From NCBI RefSeq assembly GCF_002355655.1, contig NZ_AP017569.1, forward strand, positions 310,001-374,000: DNA of 64,000 nt, given 5' to 3'. Positions within the stretch are counted from its first letter, which is position 1; each line of letters starts with the position of its first letter. Below are positions 24,358 to 32,884 of the stretch, in pieces. The notes under the pieces are model-generated. The model saw nothing but the letters and a program-made list of their open reading frames with translations. It was not told the origin of the DNA and ran no database searches. Origin of the DNA: Halorubrum trapanicum. Lineage in GTDB: Archaea > Halobacteriota > Halobacteria > Halobacteriales > Haloferacaceae. The translations under genes and the position numbers were made by a program.

Positions 24358-25023
24358 TCACCGGACGACCGTCGAAACGGCGATCCCGGAGCCGACCGGG
24401 AGGACCGCGGTCTCCACGGCGTCGTCCGAGCGGACGGTCCCCACGTACTCGCCGATGCCGCGCGTCTCCTCGTCGACCGCGTCGTCCGGGAGCGGTTCGC
24501 CCGCCTCGAAGTGCGCGACGAGGGCCTCGAAGTCGATGGGGCCGCGGGTGACGTTGTCGGCGACGATCACGCCGCCGGACCGGACCTTCGGGAGGACCTC
24601 CCGGTAGGCGTCGGCGTACCGCCCCTTCTGGTGGTCGATCAGGACCACGTCGAAGGGGCCCTCGTAGCGGTCTATCGCCTCCATCGCGTCGCCGACCTCG
24701 AAGGTGACGCGGTCGGCGTAGCCGCCCTCGTCGGCGAACGCGACGCCGCGTTCCGCCTCGTCGGCGTCGAACTCGGTACAGACCACGCTCCCGGCGCCGC
24801 CGCGGAGGAACCACGTGGCGGAGTAGCCGAACCCGGAGCCGAACTCGAAGACGCGGTCCGCGTCCGTCAGGCGTGCGAGCAGGCGGAGGACCGCCCCCGC
24901 CTCGGGGCCGATGATCGGGAACCCCCACTCGTCGGCGAGGTCGGCCATCTCCGACTGGATCGGGGTGTGGTCCGGCGCCGTCGCCGTCAGGAACCGGCGC
25001 GCTGGGTCCGTGAGCACGTCCAT
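24358..25023 (-). CDS. O-methyltransferase (class I SAM-dependent)
   Basis: This 221-residue protein matches the catechol/caffeoyl-CoA-type O-methyltransferase layout: VFEFGSGFGYSATWFL is the SAM-binding glycine loop, CTEFDADEAERG is the acidic loop, and FDVVLIDHQKGRYADAYREV with VIVADNVTRG provides the metal-binding Asp and Asn. The long frame begins at 25047, but a TATA-like ATTTAA at 25048-25053 lies 25 bases before ATG 25023, so the shorter start is favoured. Substrate unknown. It ends 46 bases before the convergent... same-strand sensor kinase start, which may share a transcript. Confidence 0.9.
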   Translation of the reverse strand: MDVLTDPARRFLTATAPDHTPIQSEMADLADEWGFPIIGPEAGAVLRLLARLTDADRVFEFGSGFGYSATWFLRGGAGSVVCTEFDADEAERGVAFADEGGYADRVTFEVGDAMEAIDRYEGPFDVVLIDHQKGRYADAYREVLPKVRSGGVIVADNVTRGPIDFEALVAHFEAGEPLPDDAVDEETRGIGEYVGTVRSDDAVETAVLPVGSGIAVSTVVR

Positions 25024-25047
25024 GCGAGCGCATCGGACGCGTGACAC

Positions 25048-25053
25048 TTAAAT
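25048..25053 (-). promoter_or_regulatory. TATA box of the O-methyltransferase gene
   Basis: ATTTAA on the minus strand, 25 bases before ATG 25023. It sits where the longer open frame would start, and so decides the start codon. Confidence 0.55.
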
Positions 25054-25134
25054 CGGGCCGGCGGGCGCGACTCCCGCCGGGCGAGGACCGTCGCACTGGC
25101 GACCGGGCGGACCCTGAAAACTGTTAAGTCGCGG

Positions 25135-25146
25135 TCGGTCGACCGA
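25135..25146. promoter_or_regulatory. Palindrome at the methylmalonyl-CoA mutase start
   Basis: TCGGTCGACCGA is a perfect 12-base palindrome centred about 13 bases before the ATG at 25154 and downstream of a TTAAG-type box (25123-25128). Its position over the likely transcription start suggests a repressor operator. In GC-rich DNA such palindromes also arise by chance. Confidence 0.35.
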
Positions 25147-25153
25147 TTCGATA

Positions 25154-26827
25154 ATGTACGATCCCGAGGAACTCGCCGAGATCCGGGCGGCCAAGGAGTC
25201 GTGGGAGGACGGCACCTACGGCGAGACGGTCGACCGGTTCGGCGAGCGCGAGGAGACGTTCACCACCGATACCGGCGGCCAGGAGGTCGACCCCCTCTAC
25301 ACCCCCGCCGACGTCGAGACGGACTACCGGGAGGACCTCGGCTACCCCGGCGAGGAGCCGTACACCCGGGGGGTCTACTCGACGATGCACCGGGGGCGGC
25401 TGTGGACGATGCGCCAGTACGCCGGGATGGGCACCGCCGCGGAGACGAACGAGCGGTTCCGCTACCTCATCGACGAGGGCTCGTCGGGCCTCTCGATGGC
25501 GTTCGACCTGCCGACGCAGATGGGGTACGACTCCGACGCCGCGATGGCCGAGGGCGAGGTCGGCCGCTCCGGCGTCGCTATCGACACCTTAGACGACTTC
25601 GAGACCGTCTTCGACTCGATTCCGCTCGACGAGGTGTCCACGTCGATGACGATCAACGCCCCCGCCGCCGTCCTCCTCGCGATGTACGTCGCGATGGGCG
25701 ACGAGCAGGGCGTCCCGCGCGAGGAGCTCCGCGGGACGATTCAAAACGACATCATGAAGGAGTACATCGCGCGGAACCTCTACATCTACCCGCCGAAGGA
25801 GTCGATGCGGCTGATCACGGACATCTTCGAGTTCTGCGCGGCCGAGACGCCTTCGTTCAACACCATCTCCATCTCGGGGTATCACATCCGCGAGGCGGGC
25901 TCGACCGCCGCCCAGGAGATCGCCTTCACCCTCGGCGACGGCATCGAGTACGTCGAGGGCGCGATCGACGCCGGGCTCGACGTCGACGAGTTCGCCCCGC
26001 AGCTCTCCTTCTTCTTCAACGCCCACAACAACATCTTCGAAGAGGCCGCGAAGTTCCGCGCCGCGCGCCGGATGTGGGCGCAGATCATGGACGAGCGGTT
26101 CGACGCCCAGAACCCCAAGTCGAAGCAGCTGAAGTTCCACACCCAGACCGGCGGCTCGACGCTCACCGCCCAGCAGATCGAGAACAACGTCGTCCGCGTC
26201 TCCTACCAGGCGCTCGCGGCGGTGCTCGGCGGTACCCAGAGCCTCCACACGAACGGGAAAGACGAGGCGCTCGCGTTACCGACCGAGAAGTCGGTCCGCA
26301 CCGCGCTCCGCACCCAGCAGATCCTCGCCCACGAGTCGGGCGCGGCCGACACGATCGACCCGCTCGCGGGGTCGTACTACGTCGAGGACCTCACAGACGG
26401 GATCGAAGAGGAGGCGTTCGAGATCTTAGAGGAGGTCGACCGGCGCGGCGGGATGCTGGAGGCCGTCGAGAGCGGGTGGGTCCAGCGACAGATCCAGGAC
26501 GTCGCCTTCGAGCGCCAGCAGGAGATCGAGGAGGGCGAGCGGATCATCGTCGGCGTCAACAAGTTCGAGGTCGACGAGGAGCCGGAGATGGACTTAGAGG
26601 AGGTCGACCCGGAACAGGAGCAGAACCAGCGCGACCGCCTGAACGAGGTGAAGGCAGACCGCGACGACGACGCGGTCGACGACGCCCTCACCGGGCTGCG
26701 AGAGGCCGCACAGGGGAGCGAGAACGTGATGCCCCACATCGTCGACGCGGTGAAGGCGTACGCGACGGTCCAGGAGGTCTCGGACGTCCTCCGCGACGAG
26801 TTCGGGGAGTACAAGCCGGGGCGGTGA
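25154..26827 (+). CDS. Methylmalonyl-CoA mutase, large (catalytic) subunit
   Basis: This 557-residue protein matches the catalytic barrel of methylmalonyl-CoA mutase: [55 protein letters not shown] with the catalytic His, [21 protein letters not shown] and [16 protein letters not shown]. It isomerises methylmalonyl-CoA and succinyl-CoA with adenosylcobalamin, in propionate and branched-chain amino-acid use. The C-terminal B12-binding domain of the fused bacterial enzyme is absent, as in archaea where it is a separate small protein, not found in this window. The epimerase gene lies 960 bases downstream. Confidence 0.95.
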   Translation: MYDPEELAEIRAAKESWEDGTYGETVDRFGEREETFTTDTGGQEVDPLYTPADVETDYREDLGYPGEEPYTRGVYSTMHRGRLWTMRQYAGMGTAAETNERFRYLIDEGSSGLSMAFDLPTQMGYDSDAAMAEGEVGRSGVAIDTLDDFETVFDSIPLDEVSTSMTINAPAAVLLAMYVAMGDEQGVPREELRGTIQNDIMKEYIARNLYIYPPKESMRLITDIFEFCAAETPSFNTISISGYHIREAGSTAAQEIAFTLGDGIEYVEGAIDAGLDVDEFAPQLSFFFNAHNNIFEEAAKFRAARRMWAQIMDERFDAQNPKSKQLKFHTQTGGSTLTAQQIENNVVRVSYQALAAVLGGTQSLHTNGKDEALALPTEKSVRTALRTQQILAHESGAADTIDPLAGSYYVEDLTDGIEEEAFEILEEVDRRGGMLEAVESGWVQRQIQDVAFERQQEIEEGERIIVGVNKFEVDEEPEMDLEEVDPEQEQNQRDRLNEVKADRDDDAVDDALTGLREAAQGSENVMPHIVDAVKAYATVQEVSDVLRDEFGEYKPGR

Positions 26828-26875
26828 GCCGGTTCGCCGACCCGCGAGGCGGCCGGTCGGCCGCCGATCGAGCGG

Positions 26876-27679
26876 TCAGTCCGCGCCGCGGACGACGTGT
26901 TCGTACTTCAGCGCCGCGACGAAGATCCCGCCGCCGACGGCGTTGCCGACGGTCGCGAGCGCGAGGAAGGACAGGTAGTCGGTCACGGTGATCGCGGGCG
27001 AGACGAACAGTCCGAACAGCACCTCCACGTTGCCCGCGATCGAGTGCGGCAGGTGGAGCAGTCCGATGGTGCCGGTGACTATCAGCACCATGAGCAGGCG
27101 CCCCGTCGTCTCTTGCGCGGCCGTGATCAGCCACGCCAGCAGCCCCATCAGCCAGCCGGCGAACACGCCGCCGACGAACAGCCACGCGAGGTCGTGGGAG
27201 ACGAGTTTCAGCGCGATGGCCTCGAAGGCGGCCGCCTCGACGACGCCGAGCCCGGGCGTGAGGAGGGTCGCGAGCAGGGCGAACGACAGGCCGCCGAGGA
27301 GGTTCCCGACGTACACGAGCCCCCAGAGGCGGCCGAGCTGTCGGAGCGACGCCTGCCGGTCCAACACGGGGATCACCGCGAGCATCGTGTGTTCGGTGAA
27401 CAGCTCCGACCGGCCGAGGATGACGAAGATGAAGCCGACGGAGTAGACGCTCGCGAGCAGCAGCTCCGTGCCGAGGTCCCCGTACCCGCCGGGCGAGAGG
27501 GTCAGCGCCACGGCCATCAACAGCGGGCCGAACCCGATGTCGAGGCCCGCGGAGAGCCCGGAGAGGAAGAGTCCGGAGGGCTCACGGTTCATCTCGTGGA
27601 GGGCGCTGTCGAGGATAGTGCCGAGGATCGTCCGTGACGTCGCCTGTTCCGACGCCGCGTTCTGGGTCTGGTCGCTCAC
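26876..27679 (-). CDS. Formate/nitrite transporter family channel
   Basis: This 267-residue membrane protein has six hydrophobic helices: GLFLSGLSAGLDIGFGPLL, LLLASVYSVGFIFVILGRSELFTEHTML, LGRLWGLVYVGNLLGGLSFALL, AWLFVGGVFAGWLMGLLAWL, LMVLIVTGTIGLLHLPHSIAG and the last YLSFLALATVGNAVGGGIFVAAL. The ELFTEHT loop and the GNxxGG helix are characteristic of the FocA/NirC fold. GTG 27679 is the preferred start; the longer frame would run into the epimerase promoter. It passes formate, nitrite or another small monovalent anion; which one is uncertain. It sits between the mutase and the epimerase on the other strand. Confidence 0.9.
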   Translation of the reverse strand: MSDQTQNAASEQATSRTILGTILDSALHEMNREPSGLFLSGLSAGLDIGFGPLLMAVALTLSPGGYGDLGTELLLASVYSVGFIFVILGRSELFTEHTMLAVIPVLDRQASLRQLGRLWGLVYVGNLLGGLSFALLATLLTPGLGVVEAAAFEAIALKLVSHDLAWLFVGGVFAGWLMGLLAWLITAAQETTGRLLMVLIVTGTIGLLHLPHSIAGNVEVLFGLFVSPAITVTDYLSFLALATVGNAVGGGIFVAALKYEHVVRGAD

Positions 27680-27791
27680 GGGATGGCTCGGGACGAGATT
27701 GCGTCTCGAACTACCCAACCCTTTCCATCGGCGAACCTCGCCGCCGGAACCCTCGGGTCCATTTATTATCTCCGCGCCGCGACCCCACGCC

Positions 27792-28178
27792 ATGCGCTTC
27801 GACCACGTCGGCGTCGCGACGCGCGACGCCACCGCCCTCGCCGACCTGTTCGGCGGCCTGCTCGACGCCCCGGTCGCCCACGAGGAGACGTTCGACGGGA
27901 TGCGCGTCGTCTTCCTCGAACTCGACGGCGGCGGCTACTTCGAACTGCTCGAACCGGACACCGGCGGAACGATCGCGGACTACCTCGACCGCGAGGGACC
28001 CGGCGTTCACCACGTCGCGCTCGCGGTCGACGACCTCCCGGCCGCGCTCGACGACGCGCGCGACCTCGGCATCGACCTCGTCGACGAGGACCCCCGTCCC
28101 GGCGCGTGGGGCCACGAGGTCGCGTTTCTCCATCCGCGGTCGACGGCCGGGGTACTCGTCGAGTTCGTCGAGCACTGA
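27792..28178 (+). CDS. mce: Methylmalonyl-CoA epimerase
   Basis: This 128-residue VOC-fold protein begins MRFDHVGVATRDATALADLF. Metal ligands appear as His in DHVGVA, Glu in YFELLEPD, His in VHHVALAVDDL and Glu in VLVEFVEH. It interconverts (R)- and (S)-methylmalonyl-CoA so that the mutase can use the product of propionyl-CoA carboxylase. Location near the mutase supports the assignment. It is divergent from the channel gene, and a TTTATTA box near 27761-27767 lies about 26 bases before the ATG. The protein is the usual length. Confidence 0.93.
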   Translation: MRFDHVGVATRDATALADLFGGLLDAPVAHEETFDGMRVVFLELDGGGYFELLEPDTGGTIADYLDREGPGVHHVALAVDDLPAALDDARDLGIDLVDEDPRPGAWGHEVAFLHPRSTAGVLVEFVEH

Positions 28179-28211
28179 GCGGTCGCGCCGAACAGTCCGG
28201 TCCGCCGCGGC

Positions 28212-30359
28212 TCAGTCGTCCGCCCCGACCGCAGGGTCGTGCGTCTCGTACCAGCCGAGGATCTTCTCCAGTCGGTGGATCGCGCGGTCGGGATCGCCGA
28301 TGTTGTGGTGCTCGTCCGGGTAGACGACCAGTTCGGCGTCGATCCCCTGCTTGCGGGCGGCGACGTACAGCTGCTCCGACTGCGAGGGCGGACACCGCCA
28401 GTCCTCGCCGCCGGCCATCACGAGCAGCGGCGTCTCGATGTTCCCGGCGTCGAGGATCGCCGTCGACGCGTCGAACGCCTCCGGGTTCTCCCACGGGAGC
28501 CCGAACTCGGCCTCCATCCAGTTGTGCGTGTCGTCCGTGCCGAACGCCGACCGGATGTCGTAGATACCGTGCTCGGGCGCCGCGGCGGCGAACAGGTCCG
28601 GCTCCCGCGTGACGAGGAACCCCTGCGCGATGCCGCCGTACGAGAAGCCGTGGCCGAACACGCGGTCGGGGTCGACCCAGCCGCGGTCCGCGAGCGACTC
28701 CACGCCGGCCGCGATGTCGTCGACCTCGGCGGTGCCCCACTTCCCGGTCAGCTCCGCGGTGAACTCCCGGCCGCGGGAGGTGCCGCCGCGGTAGTTCGGG
28801 CGGAAGACGAGGTAGCCCCGGCTCGTCAGCGCGGCGTGCCCGAAGCTGAAGACGGGCTCGTCGTACGACATCGGACCGCCGTGGATCGCCACTACCAGCG
28901 GGTGGTCGCCGTCTTCGGGGTCCACGTCCGGGTCGTGGTAGAGCACGCCGTCGAGCATCCAGCCGTCCGACTCCCACTCGACGCGCCGGGCCTCCGGCAT
29001 CGCGAACTCGTCGACGAGCGACTCGTTGACCGACGTCAGCCGCCGGAAGGAGTCCGGTTCCGTGGCCGCGTCGAGGTCGTCGACGTCGACCGCGTACAGG
29101 TCCGTCCCGTCGGTCGGCGTCGAGAGGACCGTCACCGCCGTCGACCCGTCGTCGGCGACGTCGAACCCGGTCATGGCGCGGTCGCGGCCCTGCGCCTCGA
29201 AGACGCGCTCGACGGTCCCGTCGGTCCCGACGCGGACCAAGCGGGTGTGGCTCTCGTCCGCGATCCGCGTGTAGATCGCGCCGTCGACCCAGTCGACCCC
29301 GCTGCCGCGGGCCACCGTCCTGTCGAGGTCGCCGGTGAGCGAGGTCGGGCCCTCGTCGGCGCCCCCCTCGATGAGGTACACCTCCGCCGGGGCGGGCGGG
29401 TCCTCGGGGTCGCCGGCGACCGTCGCGACGCCGTCGCCGTCGGGGCGCCACGCCGGCTCGCCGTGTGTGAGATCACCGCCCGTGAGCTGCTCGGCGTCGC
29501 CGCCGTCGGGCGAGACCGCGTAGACGTCGCGGACGGAGGTGTCGTCCGGGCGGTCGAGCCGACACGAGGTGAACGCGATCCGGCCGGCCTCGCCCCACGT
29601 CGGGTCCATCCCGGCGAGGTCCTCGAAGGCGCCGCCGCCGTACGCGTCGTCGAGCCGGCGGGGGTCGCTCTCTGGGTCGTCGAGGTCGACGACGAAGAGG
29701 TACCGCGTCACGTCGTCGGTCCAGCCCGCGCCGTTCACCTTGTGCTGGAGCCGCGTCGTCTCGATCGGGCCGCCCTCCTCGCGCACCTGATCGAGGTACT
29801 CGGACTCCTCGTCGGTCGGGTCGCGCGACTCGATCACCAGCCGGTCGCCGTCGGGCGACCAGTCGAAGCCGGCGACGCCCTCGTCGCGCTCCGTGACCTG
29901 ATGCGCGTCGCCCCCGAGCGCGAGGTCGAAGATCCACACCTGCGGCTTCGACTCCTCGTCGCCGTTTTCGAGGGGCCCGTCGTCCTCGGTCTCGGCGTCG
30001 GCGTCGTCGGCGTCGTCTTCGGCCTCCGCGTCGTCGCCGTCGGCTTCCTCCCCGTCGGCTTCTTCCTCGTCTCGGTCGCGCCAGCCGACCCGCTTCTCGG
30101 CGTCGCGGTCGCGGGCGGCCACGAACGCGAGGCGGTCGCCCTCGGGCCCCCACGCCGGCGCGGAGGCACCGGAGGCGCTCGTCAGGCGGTGCGGCTCGCG
30201 GGAGCCGTCGGTGGGGGCGACGAACAGCGAAGAGACCGCCTCGTCGGCGGCCTGGTCGTACTCGGTCGCGGTGAAGGCGACGCGGTCGCCCGTCGGGGAG
30301 ACGGCGACCTCGCCGATCTGGGTCAGATCGTAGTAGGCGTCCAGCGGTAGTTCCGACAT
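28212..30359 (-). CDS. S9 family serine peptidase (prolyl oligopeptidase type)
   Basis: This 715-residue protein has an N-terminal beta-propeller (about 1-440, repeated WSPDGDRL/WRPDGDGV units) and a C-terminal alpha/beta hydrolase. The catalytic Ser is in GHGFSYGGIAQG, the Asp in VMAGGEDWRCPP, and the His in YPDEHHNIGD. An acidic low-complexity insert (residues about 110-150, rich in Asp, Glu and Ala) interrupts the propeller between QVWIFDLA and the earlier blade. No signal peptide is visible, so it is likely cytoplasmic and cleaves short peptides. Related to acylaminoacyl- and dipeptidyl-peptidases. It is divergent from the cyclase gene. Confidence 0.93.
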   Translation of the reverse strand: MSELPLDAYYDLTQIGEVAVSPTGDRVAFTATEYDQAADEAVSSLFVAPTDGSREPHRLTSASGASAPAWGPEGDRLAFVAARDRDAEKRVGWRDRDEEEADGEEADGDDAEAEDDADDADAETEDDGPLENGDEESKPQVWIFDLALGGDAHQVTERDEGVAGFDWSPDGDRLVIESRDPTDEESEYLDQVREEGGPIETTRLQHKVNGAGWTDDVTRYLFVVDLDDPESDPRRLDDAYGGGAFEDLAGMDPTWGEAGRIAFTSCRLDRPDDTSVRDVYAVSPDGGDAEQLTGGDLTHGEPAWRPDGDGVATVAGDPEDPPAPAEVYLIEGGADEGPTSLTGDLDRTVARGSGVDWVDGAIYTRIADESHTRLVRVGTDGTVERVFEAQGRDRAMTGFDVADDGSTAVTVLSTPTDGTDLYAVDVDDLDAATEPDSFRRLTSVNESLVDEFAMPEARRVEWESDGWMLDGVLYHDPDVDPEDGDHPLVVAIHGGPMSYDEPVFSFGHAALTSRGYLVFRPNYRGGTSRGREFTAELTGKWGTAEVDDIAAGVESLADRGWVDPDRVFGHGFSYGGIAQGFLVTREPDLFAAAAPEHGIYDIRSAFGTDDTHNWMEAEFGLPWENPEAFDASTAILDAGNIETPLLVMAGGEDWRCPPSQSEQLYVAARKQGIDAELVVYPDEHHNIGDPDRAIHRLEKILGWYETHDPAVGADD

Positions 30360-30493
30360 GAACGCATCCAGCGGCGGGCGCAGGAAATACGTTCGGGCCG
30401 CGGAACCCCGGAGGATACCCCCGCTCGACGCTGCCGCGGCGCGGAGCGGTCGACGGCGACCGACTTAACCGCGCCGCGGCCCGACCGCCGGTC

Positions 30494-31195
30494 GTGTTCC
30501 GCGACTGCTCGCGACCGATCGAGACGGGGATGCCGACCTACCCGGGCGACCCCGACGTGACGCTCGCGCCGGACGCGACCCACGAGGAGGACGGGTACGC
30601 GACGAGCGAACTCCGGACCGGCACCCACGCGGGGACCCACGTCGACGCGCCGAAGCACACGGTGCCGGGCGGCGAGGCGATCGACGAGCGGGCAGTCGAG
30701 CGGTTCGCGTTCGACGCGCGGCTCGTCGATCCCCGGCCGCTCGGACCGCGGGAAGCGATCGCACCTGACGCGCTGCCCGAGCCGAGCGACCTCGACGACG
30801 ATGTCGACCTCCTCGTCCTCCGGACCGGCTGGGAATCGCACTGGGGGACCGACCGGTACCGCGACCACCCGTACCTGACCGCCGCGGCCGCCGAGCGGTG
30901 TCGGGCGGCTGGCGTCGGCGTCGGCCTCGACGCGTTCGGACCTGACTCGACGCCGACCGCGAGCGGCGACATCGGATCGTCCGTGACCGCGGGCGACGCC
31001 GACTCGGCCGCACCGACGGACGACGAACCCGACGGCACCCCCGCCCACGACGTCCTCCTGGGCGACTCGCTGCCGATCGTCGAGAACCTCTGCGGGCTCG
31101 ACGGGCTCCCCGAGCGGTTCCGGCTGTACGCCTTCCCGCTCCGGCTCCGCGCCGCCGACGGGTCGCCGGTGCGCGCGGTCGCGGAGTGGGAGTAG
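30494..31195 (+). CDS. Cyclase family protein (kynurenine formamidase-like)
   Basis: This 233-residue protein begins at GTG 30494, VFRDCSRPIETGMPTYPGDP, and contains the metal-binding motif H-x-G-T-H-x-D-x-P-x-H in THAGTHVDAPKH. Its C-terminal half has LLGDSLPIVENLCGLDGL, normal for the family. Members hydrolyse an amide, ester or cyclic bond using zinc; the archetype is N-formylkynurenine formamidase. A disordered Asp/Ser/Thr-rich insert near residues 155-185 sits in the second half. The substrate is not identified, as no tryptophan-degradation gene is adjacent. Confidence 0.85.
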   Translation: MFRDCSRPIETGMPTYPGDPDVTLAPDATHEEDGYATSELRTGTHAGTHVDAPKHTVPGGEAIDERAVERFAFDARLVDPRPLGPREAIAPDALPEPSDLDDDVDLLVLRTGWESHWGTDRYRDHPYLTAAAAERCRAAGVGVGLDAFGPDSTPTASGDIGSSVTAGDADSAAPTDDEPDGTPAHDVLLGDSLPIVENLCGLDGLPERFRLYAFPLRLRAADGSPVRAVAEWE

Positions 31196-31253
31196 GACGA
31201 CCGGACACGGGCCGTCACGCGCGCCGGCTCGCGGGCGCCCCATACCAAACCCG

Positions 31254-31260
31254 TTTTAAG
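31254..31260 (+). promoter_or_regulatory. TATA box of the ribosomal-protein operon
   Basis: TTTTAAG lies 35 bases before the rpl44e ATG, leaving a leader of about ten bases. Confidence 0.5.
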
Positions 31261-31295
31261 CGTCGGCGACGAACCGCGCCATAAGGTCGATATCC

Positions 31296-31577
31296 ATGGA
31301 AATGCCACGCCGCTTCAACACGTACTGTCCGCACTGTGACTCCCATCAGGAGCACGAGGTGGAGAAGGTCCGATCGGGTCGCGCGACCGGAATGAAGCGC
31401 GACGCGCGGCAGCAGCGCCGCGCGCTCGCGACCATCGGCAACGCCGGCGGGTACTCGAAGGTGCCCGGTGGCGACAAGCCGACGAAGAAGACCCACCTGA
31501 AATACCGCTGCGGCGACTGCGGCAAGGCCCACATGCGCGAGGGATGGCGCGCCGGCCGTCTCACGTTCCAGGAGTAA
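31296..31577 (+). CDS. rpl44e: Ribosomal protein L44e (eL42)
   Basis: This 93-residue protein starts [17 protein letters not shown] and carries both zinc-binding cysteine pairs, CPHC and [13 protein letters not shown]. The central [19 protein letters not shown] is the basic rRNA-contacting part and [15 protein letters not shown] is invariant in the family. In Haloarcula it sits near the ribosomal E-site. The gene opens the operon with rps27e, aIF2-alpha, nop10 and a PAC2-type protein, the conserved archaeal order. The next start is three bases after its stop. Confidence 0.98.
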   Translation: MEMPRRFNTYCPHCDSHQEHEVEKVRSGRATGMKRDARQQRRALATIGNAGGYSKVPGGDKPTKKTHLKYRCGDCGKAHMREGWRAGRLTFQE

Positions 31578-31579
31578 GC

Positions 31580-31753
31580 ATGGCGGGAGACTTCCACCGC
31601 GTCGCCTGCGGCGACTGCGAGAACGAACAGGTCGTCTTCGGCAAGGCCTCCTCGACGGTGTCGTGCGCGGTCTGCGGCACGACCCTCGCGACCCCCACCG
31701 GCGGGGAGGCGGAGCTTCACGGCGAAATCGTCGAAACCGTTGAGGCGCGGTAA
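31580..31753 (+). CDS. rps27e: Ribosomal protein S27e (eS27)
   Basis: This 57-residue small-subunit protein has a four-cysteine zinc ribbon, VACGDCENEQVVFG...VSCAVCGTTLA, and the ending GGEAELHGEIVETVEAR. The length is normal for archaeal S27e. It is two bases downstream of the L44e stop and 18 bases before the aIF2-alpha start, so co-transcription is clear. It is shorter than many automatic cut-offs but well supported by its zinc motif and position. Confidence 0.97.
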   Translation: MAGDFHRVACGDCENEQVVFGKASSTVSCAVCGTTLATPTGGEAELHGEIVETVEAR

Positions 31754-31771
31754 CCGCCTCACCCACCCCGT

Positions 31772-32572
31772 ATGAAGTACAGCGGCTGGCCCGAACCCGG
31801 CGAGTTGGTGGTCGGCGACGTCGACGAGATCGCCGACTTCGGCGTGTTCGTCGACCTCGACGAGTACGAGGACAAGCGCGGCCTCTGCCACATCAGCGAG
31901 GTCGCGTCCGGCTGGATCAAGAACGTCCGCGACCACGTCCGCGAGGGACAGACGGTCGTCGCGAAGGTGCTGGAGGTCGACGAGTCGTCGAACCAGATCG
32001 ACCTGTCGATCAAAGACGTCAACGAACACCAGCGAAAGGAGACGATCCAGGACTGGAAGAACGCCCAGAAGGCCGACAACTGGATGCTCATCGCGCTCGG
32101 CGAGGACGTCGACGACGACCGCTACACGTCGGTCGCCAACGCCCTCCTCGCGGAGTACGAGAGCCTCTACGACGCCTTCGAGTCGGCCGCGATCAGCGGC
32201 GACGAGGCGCTCGACGACGTCGACGTCGACGCCGACACCGCCGACGCGGTGGTCACGGCCGCCCGCGACAACGTCTCCGTCCCGTACGTCGACGTGACGG
32301 GCTACGTCGACCTCGAGTCGGCGGCCCCCGACGGCGTCGACGACGTGCGCGACGCGCTCGCGGCCGCCGAGGGGAACGGCGAGATCCCGGACGGCGTCGA
32401 GCTCGACGTCGGCTACGTGGGCTCGCCCGAGTACCGGATCAAGGTCCGCGCGCCGGACTACAAGACGGCGGAGTCGCAGCTCGAGACCGCCGCCGAGCGC
32501 GCCCGCGAGTCGATCGAGGCCGCCGGCGGCGCCGGCGAGTTCCACCGCGAGCGGCGCGAAGACGACGAGTAA
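31772..32572 (+). CDS. Translation initiation factor aIF2, alpha subunit
   Basis: This 266-residue subunit of the archaeal eIF2-like trimer helps deliver initiator tRNA to the ribosome. Residues about 10-85 form an S1/OB fold: [23 protein letters not shown] and [20 protein letters not shown]. The middle is helical, and the C-terminal alpha-beta domain (about 180-265) includes [18 protein letters not shown] and [17 protein letters not shown], which binds the gamma subunit. Length and order match archaeal homologues. Gene symbols vary between annotations (eif2a or aif2a), so I leave the symbol empty. Confidence 0.97.
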   Translation: MKYSGWPEPGELVVGDVDEIADFGVFVDLDEYEDKRGLCHISEVASGWIKNVRDHVREGQTVVAKVLEVDESSNQIDLSIKDVNEHQRKETIQDWKNAQKADNWMLIALGEDVDDDRYTSVANALLAEYESLYDAFESAAISGDEALDDVDVDADTADAVVTAARDNVSVPYVDVTGYVDLESAAPDGVDDVRDALAAAEGNGEIPDGVELDVGYVGSPEYRIKVRAPDYKTAESQLETAAERARESIEAAGGAGEFHRERREDDE

Positions 32573-32603
32573 CCGCGAGCCGTTCGACCCGCAACTTTTC
32601 ACC

Positions 32604-32783
32604 GTGAAATCAGATATCCGCGTCTGCGCGAACTGGGAGACCGCTCACGACCGACCGGTGTACGCGCTCGGCGACCGCTGTCCGGCGTGTGACGGCCCCA
32701 CCGAGAACAGCGCGCCGGCCCCGTTCGGCCCGGAGGACCCCTACGGCGAGTACCGCCGGCGGGCGCGGCGGCGGTCGGAGTAG
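32604..32783 (+). CDS. nop10: Ribosome biogenesis protein Nop10
   Basis: This 59-residue component of the H/ACA pseudouridylation RNP starts at GTG 32604: MKSDIRVCANWETAHDRPVYALGDRCPACDGPTENSAPAPF when read with Met. The C-terminal half has FGPEDPYGEYRRRARRR, the archaeal Nop10 signature that contacts Cbf5. The usual first zinc Cys pair is reduced to one Cys (CANW), while the second (CPAC) is kept; I recall this pattern from haloarchaeal relatives. It lies 31 bases after aIF2-alpha, its conserved position. Easily missed because it is short. Confidence 0.93.
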   Translation: MKSDIRVCANWETAHDRPVYALGDRCPACDGPTENSAPAPFGPEDPYGEYRRRARRRSE

Positions 32784-32884
32784 CCCCCGCCCGGCAGAGG
32801 TCAGACGGACGGTCGTCGGCCGCGACCTATCGCGCGCCGCCGGAATAGCCACGCTCTTGTGACCGCCGCCCGGACGGACGGGAC

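Noticed and set aside
25024-25047. Longer start of the O-methyltransferase
   Set aside because: A TATA-like element overlaps it, and the added residues do not match the family.
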